From contig NZ_CP085344.1 in assembly GCF_020618415.1 (NCBI RefSeq), positions 1,325,001 to 1,389,000 of the forward strand: a stretch of 64,000 bases of DNA. Direction: 5' to 3'. Positions 29,772 to 38,358 of this stretch are shown here, one piece after another. Origin of the DNA: Cupriavidus sp. MP-37 (GTDB lineage: Bacteria > Pseudomonadota > Gammaproteobacteria > Burkholderiales > Burkholderiaceae). How positions within the stretch are numbered: position 1 is the first letter of the stretch; each line of letters opens with the position of its first letter. The notes under the pieces were generated by a model. It was not told the DNA's origin. It made no database searches and saw nothing but the letters and a program-made list of their open reading frames with translations. Both the position numbers and the translations under genes were made by a program.

Positions 29772-31703
29772 TCAACGCTCGTAACGCGAGCGGCTGTTGC
29801 GGTTGCCACCGGCATTGCCGCCGCCGTTGCCGCCGAAACCGCCGCCAAAGCCGCGGTTGCCGTCGCGGCTGCCGAAGCTGCGGCCTTCGCCATTGCCGCG
29901 GTAGCCTTCGCCATTGCCACGGTAGCCGCCGTTGCCACGGTTGGCGTCGCCGAAGCTGCGGGCGGCGCCGTCGCGGTTGCCGAAGCCGCCGCGGTTATCG
30001 TCGCCGAAGGTGCGGCCGCCTTCGCGGTTGCCGAAGCCACGGGCGCCGTCGCTGGCGCCGCGGTAGCCGCCGCCCTGGCCACGGTAGCCGCCTTCACGGT
30101 TGCCAAAGCCGCCGCGGTTGTCGTCGCCGAACGGGCGCGCGCCTTCCGCGCGGTTGCCGAAGCCGCGGCTCTCGCCGCCGAACTTGCGCTCGCCGAAGCC
30201 GGTGCGGTTTTCGCCGCCGCCGAACTTGCGCTCGCCGAAGCTGCGTTCGCCGCCGCGGTAGCCGCCGTTGCCGCCACCATTGCCACGGAAGTCACCGCGG
30301 CCGCCGCCCGGCTTGCCGCCGAAGTTCGAGCGCGGCTTGGGCGCGCGGCGCGGCTCCAGGCCCTCGATCACCGAGGCGTCGACGCGCTGGTTGGTGAAGC
30401 GCTCGATCCGGCGCCACTGGAACATGTCGTTGTGGTTGACCAGGTTGATGGCGATGCCCGAGCGGCCCGCGCGGCCGGTACGGCCGATGCGGTGCACGTA
30501 GTCCTCGGCCTGCTTGGGCAGGTCGAAGTTGACCACGTGGGTGATATCGGGCACGTCGATGCCGCGCGCGGCCACGTCGGTGGCCACCAGCACGCGCAGG
30601 TTGCCACGGCGCAGCGCGGTCAGGGTGCGGTTGCGCGCGCCCTGGGTCATGTCGCCGTGCAGCGCGCCGGCCGAGAAGCCGGTGTCGGACAGGCGCTCGG
30701 CCAGCGAATCGGCATCGCGCTTGGTCGCGGTGAAGACGATCGCCTGCTTGAGCGAAGCATCGCGCAGCAGGTGGTCGAGCAGGCGCTCCTTGTGCGACAT
30801 GTCGTCGGTGAAGTGCAGGCGCTGCTCGATATGGCTCTGGTCGGCGCGGGCCGCGGCGATCTCGATGCGCTGCGGGTCCTTCAGCTGGCGCGACGCCAGC
30901 TGGGCGATGCGCGCATCCAGCGTGGCCGAGAACATCAGCGTCTGGCGCGAAGCCGGGGTGGCATTGACGATGGCGTCGATGTCGTCGGCAAAGCCCATGT
31001 CGAGCATGCGGTCGGCTTCGTCGAACACCAGCATCTGCAGCGCCGACAGGTCGATGCGGCCGGCATCGATATGGTCGAGCAGGCGGCCCGGCGTCGCCAC
31101 CAGGATGTCAGGCATCTTGGCCAGCGCGGCCAGCTGCTTGGGATAGGGCATGCCGCCCAGGATGCTGGCGCAGACGATGCGGCGCAGGTTGCGGCCATAC
31201 TTGGCGGCGGCCTCGGTCACCTGCAGCGCCAGTTCGCGCGTCGGCGTCAGCACCAGCAGCGCCGGCTGGGCCGGCGCCGGACGCGGGCGCTTGCCCTTCA
31301 TGCGCTTGGCGGGCTCGGTCGGGCGCTGCGGCGCCGGCATTTCGCTGATGCGCTGGATCGCGGGCAGCATGAACGCGGCGGTCTTGCCCGAGCCGGTCTG
31401 GCTCGAGACCAGCAGGTCGCGGCCGGCCAGGAAGGCCGGGATGGCCTGGGCCTGCACCGGCGTGGGCGTGTTGTAGTTCAGTTCGGAGAGGGCGCGCAGG
31501 ATGGCCGCATCGAGGCCAAGCGTGGCGAAACCGCTTTCCACGGCCGGGGCTTCCACTGCCGGGCTGGGGTTGAGCAGGGCGTCGAGCTTGTCGAGCGGGC
31601 TCAGGGCAGCGTCGGAAGTGATCGAAGCGTCGGTCGCGGAGGCAATAGCTTGCTCCGCACGAATGTCGTGCTGGGTCATGTCGGAATGGTCAAATAAATG
31701 CAT
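29772..31703 (-). CDS. DEAD-box RNA helicase with long RGG-type tail
   Basis: 643 residues. Helicase core at about 60-420: Q motif [32 protein letters not shown] in [26 protein letters not shown]. From about residue 450 to the end it is a Gly/Arg/Asn/Phe repeat tail ([27 protein letters not shown]) resembling eukaryotic RGG boxes, suited to RNA binding and condensation. The start at 31703 is likeliest; 31679 is an alternative. A long leader (about 350 nt from a -10 at 32065) suggests cold-shock-type post-transcriptional control. Confidence 0.9.
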   Translation of the reverse strand: MHLFDHSDMTQHDIRAEQAIASATDASITSDAALSPLDKLDALLNPSPAVEAPAVESGFATLGLDAAILRALSELNYNTPTPVQAQAIPAFLAGRDLLVSSQTGSGKTAAFMLPAIQRISEMPAPQRPTEPAKRMKGKRPRPAPAQPALLVLTPTRELALQVTEAAAKYGRNLRRIVCASILGGMPYPKQLAALAKMPDILVATPGRLLDHIDAGRIDLSALQMLVFDEADRMLDMGFADDIDAIVNATPASRQTLMFSATLDARIAQLASRQLKDPQRIEIAAARADQSHIEQRLHFTDDMSHKERLLDHLLRDASLKQAIVFTATKRDADSLAERLSDTGFSAGALHGDMTQGARNRTLTALRRGNLRVLVATDVAARGIDVPDITHVVNFDLPKQAEDYVHRIGRTGRAGRSGIAINLVNHNDMFQWRRIERFTNQRVDASVIEGLEPRRAPKPRSNFGGKPGGGRGDFRGNGGGNGGYRGGERSFGERKFGGGENRTGFGERKFGGESRGFGNRAEGARPFGDDNRGGFGNREGGYRGQGGGYRGASDGARGFGNREGGRTFGDDNRGGFGNRDGAARSFGDANRGNGGYRGNGEGYRGNGEGRSFGSRDGNRGFGGGFGGNGGGNAGGNRNSRSRYER

Positions 31704-32064
31704 GGCACCCCGGAACGCAGAATGGGGTGGGCGCAGTGCAAAGTCTTAAAAAGGCTTCGGCGCCAATCGGTGAGGCCGTTACGACAGACACAGCTGACAG
31801 TACGGCGGCAGGCAGGGTGGAGGCAGGTTACCGCGGGGCGGTCCGGCCATGTCCCTGGCAGGCAAACAGCTCAGTTCAGGCTGTTCAACAGGATCGGAGA
31901 CGAGGCGACGTCAGGTGAGCGGTGCGTTCTGCTGGGCGGCTGGGGCCATATTGTGATGACTAGGCGTCCGGCAGCGAGGAAACAGAGCTTGGGAGGGCAG
32001 CGGATTCGCCGGGCAGGAAGCCGGGCGCTTGGCGGATCTCACAGTTGCGAAACTCACGGCGCGG

Positions 32065-32070
32065 ATTATA
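32065..32070 (-). promoter_or_regulatory. TATAAT -10 element upstream of the helicase gene
   Basis: A perfect minus-strand -10. Upstream TGCAAC at 18 bp is a poor -35. It gives a 5' leader of about 355 nt. Confidence 0.45.
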
Positions 32071-32158
32071 GCAGAGTGCCAGAATTTTGTTGCACTGCGA
32101 AAACGTAACCGGATATGTCAGCGCTGCATCACCTCGGCCGCGGCCCCCGGCGCGCTGG

Positions 32159-32186
32159 TTGAAAGCCGAAATGCCCCGCCTATACT
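32159..32186 (+). promoter_or_regulatory. Sigma-70-like promoter of a possible RNA gene
   Basis: TTGAAA (32159-32164), 16-bp spacer, TATACT (32181-32186); each hexamer matches 5 of 6. No gene starts behind it on this strand before a terminator at 32440-32466. Confidence 0.55.
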
Positions 32187-32192
32187 TGAGGC

Positions 32193-32466
32193 GCGAGCAC
32201 ACAGGATGCCCGCACGGGGCGGACGAAAACGTTCCCGCTTGACCTCCTCCAGCGGCATTGCGCCGCTGTTCGCGGCAAGCACTGCGGTCATTGACTCCAA
32301 ACGCCAGGTCTTCCTGCGACTCTCCGGGTGGTCCGGATGGGCGTCCGCGTCATGGGCGGAATCATGGGAAGCCTGCATGGATACAGAATGACCGAACTGC
32401 TGACCGCGTGACCCAGGCGGTCCGGGCCCGTCCGCATCCAAAGCCCGCCAGCGATGGCGGGCTTTT
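32193..32466 (+). ncRNA. Candidate non-coding RNA, about 275 nt
   Basis: Bounded by a good sigma-70-like promoter and an intrinsic terminator, with no robust reading frame. It does not resemble 6S RNA, tmRNA, RNase P or SRP RNA as I know them. It contains local hairpins such as cagcggcattgcgccgctg. It could also carry a short peptide ending MTELLTA just before the terminator. Confidence 0.35.
32440..32466 (+). terminator. Intrinsic terminator between RNA candidate and peptide cluster
   Basis: The stem aaagcccgcca/tggcgggcttt with a short loop is followed by tttcattt on the plus strand. It also lies 28 nt after the stop of the leftward 80-residue peptide gene. Confidence 0.75.
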
Positions 32467-32494
32467 CATTTGGGCGGGCCGTTGCGCGGCCGCT

Positions 32495-32737
32495 TCAGTC
32501 CTCGGCATCCTTGCCGGCGGCTTTGCGCGGCAGGCGGCCGAGCGGGGCCTCGCGCGGCATCACATGGCGCTTGCCGGGCAGGCCGCCGGGGTAGTCGACG
32601 ATGCGTGCCGCGCCCGGGTGCCGCAAGCCATGCCACGCCTGGCCGCCGGCGGTGCGCCCGCCACCGAGGATGGTGGTCATGGCCTGCCGGTCGAGATCCA
32701 TGCTGTCGGGCAAATCCTTGATGACGATCACTGCCAT
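32495..32737 (-). CDS. Double-glycine leader peptide, divergent basic core
   Basis: 80 residues. The first 26 (MAVIVIKDLPDSMD, then LDRQAMTTILGG) share length and key positions with six other peptides here: Asp8-Leu9, Leu15 (-12), Met20 (-7), Ile23 (-4), Gly25-Gly26. The predicted core of 54 residues is basic and Gly/Pro/Arg-rich (GGLPGKRHVMPREAPL), unlike the Asn-rich cores of the others. The ribosome site ccggagaccgcc-ATG is nearly identical to those of the sister genes. It is the last gene of the leftward peptide cluster. A -10-like TATACT (minus strand, 32789-32794) might start it separately. Function unknown. Confidence 0.65.
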   Translation of the reverse strand: MAVIVIKDLPDSMDLDRQAMTTILGGGRTAGGQAWHGLRHPGAARIVDYPGGLPGKRHVMPREAPLGRLPRKAAGKDAED

Positions 32738-32840
32738 GGCGGTCTCCGGTCAAGCGGGGCCGCGGCCGTGCGGCCGCGGGACCGCTTCAGTATAGGCAAG
32801 GCGGGCCCGCGCGCCGGCGCGGGCCCGCCGCGCGTTGCGC

Positions 32841-33113
32841 TCAGACTGCGGCAAAGTTGCCGGCCCATTGCGACGGGTTGACGTTGACCCGCACCGGGCC
32901 GACGCCGGGGCCGACGAAGCTGTTGTTGAGCGTGTTGACGTTGATGCTTTGCAGTTGGGCGATGTTCTGGTTGACGTTGACGGTCACGTTGGCGAGGGGG
33001 CCGACCTCGCCGACGCCGCGGGCGAGCCACGAATTGCCTCCGCGTACGGCACACAGCGAGGCACGGTCCAGTTCTTTGCTCAGGGCCAGGTCGCGGACGA
33101 TGATGTTTGACAT
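32841..33113 (-). CDS. Double-glycine leader peptide, Asn-rich core
   Basis: 90 residues. Leader of 26 (MSNIIVRDLALSKE, then LDRASLCAVRGG) with Leu15, Leu20 and Val23 at -12, -7, -4 before GG. The 64-residue core alternates hydrophobic and polar residues with many Asn: NVTVNVNQNIAQLQSINVN, then NNSFVGPGVGPVRVNVN. NIAQLQS recalls SIAQMQS of the 89-residue sisters, so the cores seem distantly related. The only Cys is in the leader. AGGAG lies 8 nt upstream. It is third in the leftward peptide operon. Confidence 0.75.
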   Translation of the reverse strand: MSNIIVRDLALSKELDRASLCAVRGGNSWLARGVGEVGPLANVTVNVNQNIAQLQSINVNTLNNSFVGPGVGPVRVNVNPSQWAGNFAAV

Positions 33114-33199
33114 GATGATGCTCCTTTGAATGGGATCGGGGGGCGGGCGCGGCGCTGGCTGCGTTCGGCAGCGCTCGCGCGCGCCCGGCACCTCGGCTA

Positions 33200-33469
33200 T
33201 CAGCCGAAGATGTTGTTGGTGGCGTTCTGGTTGGTGTGCACGTCGGACTTGACGTGGTCCAGGAAGGCCGAGCCGTTGCCGTTCAGGTTGGTCACGGACT
33301 GCATCTGCGCGATGCTCTGCACGGCGCTGATGCTGTTGTCGACCGACGCCTTGATCGGCATGTAGACGGCGGCGAAGGGCAGGTACGACGTGCCGCCGCG
33401 CACGGCGTGCATGCGCTTGCGGTCGAGGGTTGCGGCGGCGGACAGGTCCTGGATGGTCAGCGTGGTCAT
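33200..33469 (-). CDS. Double-glycine leader peptide (89 aa), near-twin of 39440-39709
   Basis: Leader of 26 (MTTLTIQDLSAAAT, LDRKRMHAVRGG) fits the C39/PCAT rule exactly. Core of 63 without Cys: TSYLPFAAVYMPIKASVDNS, SISAVQSIAQMQSVTNLNG, NGSAFLDHVKSDVHTNQ, NATNNIFG. It is almost identical to the gene at 39440 in the inverted copy. The ribosome site is ataccggagaccatc-ATG. The 55-nt gap to the upstream sister gene at 33525 is also conserved in the other copy, so both units are operons of two or more peptide genes. Confidence 0.85.
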   Translation of the reverse strand: MTTLTIQDLSAAATLDRKRMHAVRGGTSYLPFAAVYMPIKASVDNSISAVQSIAQMQSVTNLNGNGSAFLDHVKSDVHTNQNATNNIFG

Positions 33470-33524
33470 GATGGTCTCCGGTATCGGTGGTCAGTGCTTG
33501 GGTTTCGTCAGCTGGCAACAGGGC

Positions 33525-33794
33525 TCAGCCGAAGATGTTGTTGGTGGCGTTCTGGTTGGTGCGCACGTCGGACTTGACGTGGTCCAGGAAGGCCGAGCCG
33601 TTGCCGTTCAGGTTGGTCACGGACTGCATCTGCGCGATCTCCTGCACGGCAGTGATGCTCTTGTCGAGCGACAGCTTGACCGGGCTGTAGACGGCGGCGA
33701 ACGGCATGTAGGCGATGCCGCCGCGCACGGCGTGCATGCCCTTGCGGTCCAGGGTTGCGGCGGAGGACAGGTCCTTGATGGTCAGCGTGGTCAT
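33525..33794 (-). CDS. Double-glycine leader peptide (89 aa), near-twin of 39114-39383
   Basis: Leader of 26 (MTTLTIKDLSSAAT, LDRKGMHAVRGG) and a Cys-free core of 63 beginning IAYMPFAAVYSPVKLSLDKS and ending with the shared TNLNGNGSAFLDHV and TNQNATNNIFG. It is the promoter-proximal gene of the leftward unit. A sigma-54-type promoter lies 82-97 bp upstream and the leader between them matches that of the 39114 gene. The ribosome site is tactggagaccatc-ATG. Charge differs from the second peptide of the unit (KLSLDKS against KASVDNS), hinting at a two-component product. Confidence 0.85.
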   Translation of the reverse strand: MTTLTIKDLSSAATLDRKGMHAVRGGIAYMPFAAVYSPVKLSLDKSITAVQEIAQMQSVTNLNGNGSAFLDHVKSDVRTNQNATNNIFG

Positions 33795-33875
33795 GATGGT
33801 CTCCAGTAGAGGAAGGGTGTTGCCTTGGGTTTGGGGTTCGAGCATCGGGTTGGTGTCGCGCTCGGGAGGGACAAA

Positions 33876-33891
33876 CGCAGGGACTGTGCCA
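33876..33891 (-). promoter_or_regulatory. Sigma-54 (-24/-12) promoter of the leftward peptide operon
   Basis: On the minus strand TGGCACAGTCCCTGCG: GG and GC have the correct 10-bp gap and TGGCAC is perfect. It is identical to the site before the 39114 gene and lies 82 nt before the ATG at 33794. The locus encodes its own sigma-54 activator. Confidence 0.75.
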
Positions 33892-33916
33892 AGCCCGCGG
33901 GCACGTCCGCAGCGCC

Positions 33917-33935
33917 CGCGCAAGTCCCTGAAAAC
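33917..33935 (-). promoter_or_regulatory. Conserved motif upstream of the sigma-54 site, left copy
   Basis: Minus strand GTTTTCAGGGACTTGCGCG, 27 bp before the -24 GG, against GTTTACAGGCACTTCCGCG at the same distance in the right copy. The intervening bases are less alike, so it may be a protein-binding site. Confidence 0.4.
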
Positions 33936-34123
33936 ATGAGGAATTCGTCGTCGATGTCGGTTTGCCGGCAGGCCGCTCGCGGCGCCAGCCGCGGCCAGGT
34001 GTGACGGGCCCCGGCCAACAGGCGCAGCGCCGGTGTCGGCGCCGCGGCGACAGTGCCGCGCCCCGGCGCCCGGCGCGCATGCGGGCGGCGCGTACGCGCC
34101 CACGCAAGCGGGCCTCGCATGGT

Positions 34124-34152
34124 TTGCGCATGCCTTGGGTGCGCACTAGTAT
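34124..34152 (+). promoter_or_regulatory. Sigma-70-like promoter of the kinase gene
   Basis: TTGCGC (34124-34129), 17-bp spacer, TAGTAT (34147-34152); 4 of 6 at each. The ATG follows 51 nt later. Confidence 0.4.
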
Positions 34153-34203
34153 CCAGCGAGGAAAGGGCATATTCCCAGGCCGGGACAAGCCCTGCCAGCA
34201 ACC

Positions 34204-36297
34204 ATGTCGGGGCATCCCGTGGCCAGTCTCAAGGACCTGATCCGCAAGTTCCAGAACGGTGGTCTCTCCGACGACGAGTTCGTGGCGTCGTTCGAAACGG
34301 CGCTGGCGCAGGATCCCACCACGCCCAGCCAGGCCGCTCGGGTGGTGATCGAGGAAAACACGCGCTTTCCGTTTCCGCCCGCGGTCTATGCCGAAGTGAT
34401 GCGGCGCATCGAGCGCCGCGGCGCCACCCAATACGATGGCGATGGGGCCACCGACGCCACGCGCCTGGCCGGCACCGAAACCGGCTCGATGTATGCCGCC
34501 TCGCCCGAACCCGGCACGCTGCCGCCGACGCCGGCCACCAAGGGCGTGGGCGATACCCTCAATGGCCGCTTCGTGCTGGAGGAATGCCTCGGTGTCGGCG
34601 GCATGGGCACGGTGTACAAGGCGCTCGACCTGCGCAAGCTCGAAGCCTCGGACCGCCGGCCGTACATCGCCATCAAGGTGCTGAACCTGCAATTCAGCGG
34701 CCATCCCAAGTCGCTGATGGCGCTGCAGCGCGAGGCGCGCAAGGCGCAGACGCTGGCCCACCGCAACATCGTCACGGTCTATGACTTCGACCGCGACGGG
34801 CCGGTGGTCTTCCTCACCATGGAGTACCTATCGGGCTCGTCGCTCAACCATGTGCTCAAGGCCCCAAGCTTTGCCGGCATGCCGATGGCGCGCGCCATGC
34901 CCATCATCCAGGGCATGGGCAATGCGCTGGCGTATGCGCACGAGCGCGGCTTCGTGCACTGCGACTTCAAGCCCGCCAATGTCTTCCTGACCGCCAGCGG
35001 CGAGGTCAAGGTGATCGACTTCGGCATCGCGCGCGGCTTCCTGCCGCCGGCCGACGAATCGGACCGCACGGTATTCGATCCCGGTTCGCTGGGCGGCATG
35101 ACGCCGGCCTATGCGAGCCCGGAGATGTTCGAGCATCGCGAGCCCGACCCCCGCGACGACATTTACGCGCTGGCCTGCGTGACCTACGAGCTGCTGAGCG
35201 GCAAGCATCCCTACCAGCGGCTCTCGGCCAACCAGGCACGCGAAGCCGGGCTCAAGCCGGCGCCGCTGCCGCAGCTGGGCCGCACGCAATGGAAGACCCT
35301 GCGCGAAGCACTTTCGCTCGACCGCGAGACGCGCACGCCGACGGTCGCGCGCTTCCTGCAAGGCATGAGCGCGGTGCCGGCCGCGCCGGCGCGCCGCAGC
35401 GAGCCGATGATGGCGGGCGGCGTGCTGGTGGTGCTGGCAGGCGTGGCGGCACTGGGCTACTACGCCTGGCAGTCGCAGCGCGACGCGTCCGCCCCGGCCG
35501 CGGATTCGCGCGCACCAGCGCCGCTCACTGCCGCCGCGCCGGCCCCCGAGGCGCCGCCCACGCCAGCCCCCGCAGCGCCCGCAGTGCCTGGAGCGCCCGC
35601 GCCAGCCGCCGCGGCGGAGTTGTCGATGGCCGAGGTCGGCAAGCTGCTGGCCGCGGTGCCATGCTCGCTGCTGGCCGCGGCGCGGCAGGACCAGACCCTG
35701 CACGTGCGCGGCTACCTGGCCGAGAGCGTCGGTGCCGCGCGCCTGCGCGAACAGCTCGGCGCACTGCCGGGTGCCAGGGCGCTGCGCGAGGTGGTGGTCG
35801 ACGCCCAGCCGCTGGGCGCCGACAAATGCGAGGTGGCGGCGATGATCGCGCCGTACTGGTCGGGCCACCGGCAGGGCGCGACGGCCTCATCGCTGCAGCT
35901 GCGCGGCAAGGGCACGCAGCTGACCGAGGGCGCGCCGATGGTGCTCGACCTGCGCACGCCAGGGCAGGACTCTTACGTCTACGTCGACTACTTCGCCGCG
36001 GACGGCAAGGTGGCGCATATGGTGCCGAGCCAGCGCATGCCGGCCCACCAGGCGCCGCCGGCGCATAGCGCCACCATCGGCGACAGCGGCGACTGGATCG
36101 TCTCGGCGCCCTTCGGCAACGAACTGGTGGTGCTGCTGACCACGCCGGCGCCGCTGTTCGCGTCGCGCCGGGCCGAGGTGGAGTCGCGGCAGGAGTACCT
36201 GCGCGCGCTGGAGAAACCGCTCGCGCAGATGGCGCGCACCTATGGCCGCGACCGCATCAGCGCGGACCTGGTGCAGATTTCCACGCGCGCGCGCTGA
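34204..36297 (+). CDS. Membrane Ser/Thr protein kinase with DUF4384 sensor domain
   Basis: 697 residues. N-terminal region 1-115 is helical and of unknown fold. The Hanks-type kinase domain is about 118-390: Gly loop LGVGGMGTVYKA, Lys158 in IAIKVL, catalytic Asp254 in HCDFKPANV, DFG at 272-274, and YASPE. A single membrane helix (about 402-422) and an Ala/Pro linker lead to an extracytoplasmic part with a DUF4384-like segment (SYVYVDYFAADGKVAHMVPS). So it can sense outside and phosphorylate inside. Likely partners are the double-FHA protein and the PP2C phosphatase of this locus. It has its own sigma-70-like promoter and stands between the two inverted peptide operons. Confidence 0.9.
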   Translation: MSGHPVASLKDLIRKFQNGGLSDDEFVASFETALAQDPTTPSQAARVVIEENTRFPFPPAVYAEVMRRIERRGATQYDGDGATDATRLAGTETGSMYAASPEPGTLPPTPATKGVGDTLNGRFVLEECLGVGGMGTVYKALDLRKLEASDRRPYIAIKVLNLQFSGHPKSLMALQREARKAQTLAHRNIVTVYDFDRDGPVVFLTMEYLSGSSLNHVLKAPSFAGMPMARAMPIIQGMGNALAYAHERGFVHCDFKPANVFLTASGEVKVIDFGIARGFLPPADESDRTVFDPGSLGGMTPAYASPEMFEHREPDPRDDIYALACVTYELLSGKHPYQRLSANQAREAGLKPAPLPQLGRTQWKTLREALSLDRETRTPTVARFLQGMSAVPAAPARRSEPMMAGGVLVVLAGVAALGYYAWQSQRDASAPAADSRAPAPLTAAAPAPEAPPTPAPAAPAVPGAPAPAAAAELSMAEVGKLLAAVPCSLLAAARQDQTLHVRGYLAESVGAARLREQLGALPGARALREVVVDAQPLGADKCEVAAMIAPYWSGHRQGATASSLQLRGKGTQLTEGAPMVLDLRTPGQDSYVYVDYFAADGKVAHMVPSQRMPAHQAPPAHSATIGDSGDWIVSAPFGNELVVLLTTPAPLFASRRAEVESRQEYLRALEKPLAQMARTYGRDRISADLVQISTRAR

Positions 36298-36358
36298 CGG
36301 CTTCGATCACGGTGCGGCTGGCCGGGCCAGCTTGCCATTCACGCCGGCCGCGGCCCGC

Positions 36359-37585
36359 CTACTTGATGTCCCGCGCCACGCGAAAGCCGTTCTGCGACTG
36401 CCGCACGCTCGGGCTGTACTTGAAGCGCGTCGACGACACCATATAGCTCGCGCCTTCGCGCCACGAGCCGCCGCGGATGACACGCGCGCCGCAGGCGTTC
36501 TCGTTCCATGCGCGCCCGTCGGCGGGCGCGCCCTTGTACGAGCTGTGCCAGCAATCGGCCACCCATTCCCACACGCTGCCGTTGACGTCATGCAGGCCGT
36601 ACGGGTTGGCGGCGAACGAGCCCACCGGGGCGGGCGCGTCCTGGTTCCATGGGTCGCCGCAGTCCTTGCAGTTGGCATTGCCCTTGCGCATCTGGTCGCC
36701 CCACCAGTAAGCGGTGGCGCTGCCGCCGCGCGCCGCGTATTCCCATTCCGCCTCGGTCGGCAGCCGGTAGCTCTTGCCGGTGGTCTTGCTGAGCCAGGCC
36801 ACGTACTGCTGCGCATCGTCCCAGCTGACGTCGCGTACCGGTGCGTTCTTCGCGCTGTCGGCGATGGTGGGAATGCGCTGGCAGCCGCCGGCGTCGGCAC
36901 AGGCGTTCCATTGCTCGACCGTGACTTCATAGCGGCCGATGGCGAACGGCTGGGCGATGGCGACATGGTGCGGCGGCTTCTCGGCCGGGTCGCTGGCGCT
37001 GCTGCCCATGGTGAAGCTGCCGGCCGGCACCGTGACCAGCGCCGGGCAGGCCGGGCAATCGCGGATCTCCGCCGTGCGCAGCGTGGTGCTGACCGCGCCG
37101 CCGTCTGCCGTGCCGGCGCGTGATGGCGCGGTTGCCGGCGCCGACGGGCGCGCGGCCGCGGGTGCGGGCGGCGCAGACTTGGCAGCGGGAGCCGAGGCCG
37201 TGGCAGGCGCCGGGGCGCGCGAGGCTGGTGCGCCTGCGGCGGCGCCGGTGCGTGGCGGCGGCGCGGGCGACTGCGCCTTCGGCGCCGGCGCGCCGGACCC
37301 CAGGCGTTCCAGCCGCGCCCGGGCCAGCCCCGCGAAACGGCCGTTGGGGTACTGCTTCAGGTAGGCCTCGTAGTCGGCGGCGTAGTTGCTGTTCTTGATC
37401 GATTCCCAGAAGCTCAGCTCGTACTGCTCGTCGGTGTTCTTGGGCATGATGCCGGCCAGCAGCAGCGGCCGCGCCTGCGCCGGTTCGCCGGCCGCCGCCG
37501 CGGGCACCGCAGTGGCGAGGAGCGCGGCCGTGGCCGACATCGGGATCATCGCAGCCACGCGCAAGACTGGTAGGTTGCGCCACAT
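36359..37585 (-). CDS. Exported SUMF1/FGE-fold protein lacking the catalytic cysteines
   Basis: 408 residues. A signal peptide ends near VPAAAAG (about 33). A short tetratricopeptide-like stretch ([39 protein letters not shown]) comes next, then an Ala/Pro linker, then a full SUMF1 domain from about 190 ([10 protein letters not shown] to NGFRVARD). True formylglycine-generating enzymes need a Cys pair near the C-terminus; here that part reads [20 protein letters not shown] with none. It is therefore probably a binding or structural domain. Four Cys (CKDCG, CPAC) may form disulfides. It is convergent with the kinase gene. The start at 37585 has GAGG 6 nt upstream. Confidence 0.8.
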   Translation of the reverse strand: MWRNLPVLRVAAMIPMSATAALLATAVPAAAAGEPAQARPLLLAGIMPKNTDEQYELSFWESIKNSNYAADYEAYLKQYPNGRFAGLARARLERLGSGAPAPKAQSPAPPPRTGAAAGAPASRAPAPATASAPAAKSAPPAPAAARPSAPATAPSRAGTADGGAVSTTLRTAEIRDCPACPALVTVPAGSFTMGSSASDPAEKPPHHVAIAQPFAIGRYEVTVEQWNACADAGGCQRIPTIADSAKNAPVRDVSWDDAQQYVAWLSKTTGKSYRLPTEAEWEYAARGGSATAYWWGDQMRKGNANCKDCGDPWNQDAPAPVGSFAANPYGLHDVNGSVWEWVADCWHSSYKGAPADGRAWNENACGARVIRGGSWREGASYMVSSTRFKYSPSVRQSQNGFRVARDIK

Positions 37586-37873
37586 CTTCACACCTCGCTG
37601 GAGCCGCCGCGATTCCAGCGCATGCCGTAGCCGCCGGCATGCGCTGGGCGCATTGTGGTGTTGCCAGAACGTCGACCGGCTTGCTTCAAGATAGCACAGC
37701 GCGTGTGTCCGCGGCGGGGCATCGGCGGCCGCCGCGGCACGCCGGGGTCGCATTTTCCGGGCTTGCGTTCTAACCTGAATGACGAACCGCCGAGCGCTGA
37801 CCAACAAGCAACAAGAAGGGGCTTTCGGGACAACGTGATCGGGTTTCGGGACAGATCTCGGGAGGCGACGCGT
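37586..37873. other. Divergent intergenic region, 288 bp
   Basis: Separates the leftward SUMF1 gene from the rightward DUF4399 genes. No sigma-54 consensus and no clear sigma-70 pair on either strand by eye. Confidence 0.4.
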
Positions 37874-38299
37874 ATGTCCACACGATTGCTGCTCCGCCTG
37901 CTGGCGGCCGCCACGCTCGCCGCCGCACCTTCGCTGTCGTTGCCGACGGCAGCGCCGCCCAATGCCGAGGTCTATATCATCTGGCCGCACGATGGCGCCG
38001 TCATCAGCGGCGGCAAGTTCTGGGTGCGCATGGGCCTGCGCAATATGGGCGTCTGCCCCAAGGGGGTCGAATCGCCGCGCTGCGGACACCATCACCTGCT
38101 GATCGATACCGAGCTGCCACCGCTCGACAAGGAAATCCCTTCGGACAAGAACCACCTGCACTTCGGCGCGGGCGAGACCGATGCGCGCATCGAACTGCCG
38201 CCCGGCAAGCACACGCTGCAATTGCTGATGGGCGACGCCAGGCATGTTCCGTTCGAGCCGCCGATCTATTCGAAGAAGATCACGGTCACGGTGAAATAG
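37874..38299 (+). CDS. Exported DUF4399 protein, first of a tandem pair
   Basis: 141 residues with a signal peptide ([19 protein letters not shown]). The DUF4399 domain has its hallmark words: [44 protein letters not shown] and [14 protein letters not shown]. The clustered His (GHHH, NHLHFG, GKH) could bind metal. Two Cys (VCPKG, RCGHHH) are absent from its neighbour. GGGAGG precedes the ATG. Function of the family is unknown. Confidence 0.85.
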   Translation: MSTRLLLRLLAAATLAAAPSLSLPTAAPPNAEVYIIWPHDGAVISGGKFWVRMGLRNMGVCPKGVESPRCGHHHLLIDTELPPLDKEIPSDKNHLHFGAGETDARIELPPGKHTLQLLMGDARHVPFEPPIYSKKITVTVK

Positions 38300-38358
38300 C
38301 ATCGCAGCGTGCGCCGCGCGCGCCGGCCGAGGCCGATCAACGAACAGGGGAGAGCGCC

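Larger units (their letters stand above)
31704..32494. other. Gene-poor region, 791 bp
   Basis: No convincing protein gene. The left 360 nt would be the untranslated leader of the leftward helicase gene. The right part holds a rightward sigma-70-like promoter (32159-32186) and a terminator (32440-32466), the frame of a possible RNA gene. A 24-codon reading frame (32337-32411) inside it has no good ribosome site. Confidence 0.5.
33200..33935 (-). repeat. Left arm of a 0.74-kb inverted repeat
   Basis: Contains two peptide genes, their spacer, the sigma-54 promoter and an upstream motif. The opposite-oriented copy is 38973-39709. By eye the coding halves and the spacer are about 90% identical or more; the promoter leaders are a little less so. 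Confidence 0.85.
33795..34203. other. Divergent control region, 409 bp
   Basis: Between the leftward peptide operon and the rightward kinase gene. It holds the sigma-54 site (33876-33891), a conserved upstream motif (33917-33935) and, for the kinase, a sigma-70-like pair (34124-34152). No further gene is apparent. Confidence 0.6.

Noticed and set aside
29724..31697. 657-codon plus-strand frame opposite the RGG helicase
   Set aside because: Ala/Val-rich translation of the repeat-coding antisense. The minus strand has all DEAD-box motifs.
32258..32881. 207-codon plus-strand frame across the 80-residue peptide gene
   Set aside because: No ribosome site, runs through a terminator hairpin, and the minus strand has the conserved leader peptide.
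37120..37364. Antisense frames over the Ala/Pro linker of the SUMF1 gene
   Set aside because: Low-complexity Ala/Arg products with no start signals.
36359..37585. SUMF1 protein as a maturation enzyme for the peptides
   Set aside because: Exported, lacks the catalytic Cys pair, and the peptide cores have no Cys or sulfatase-like motif to modify.
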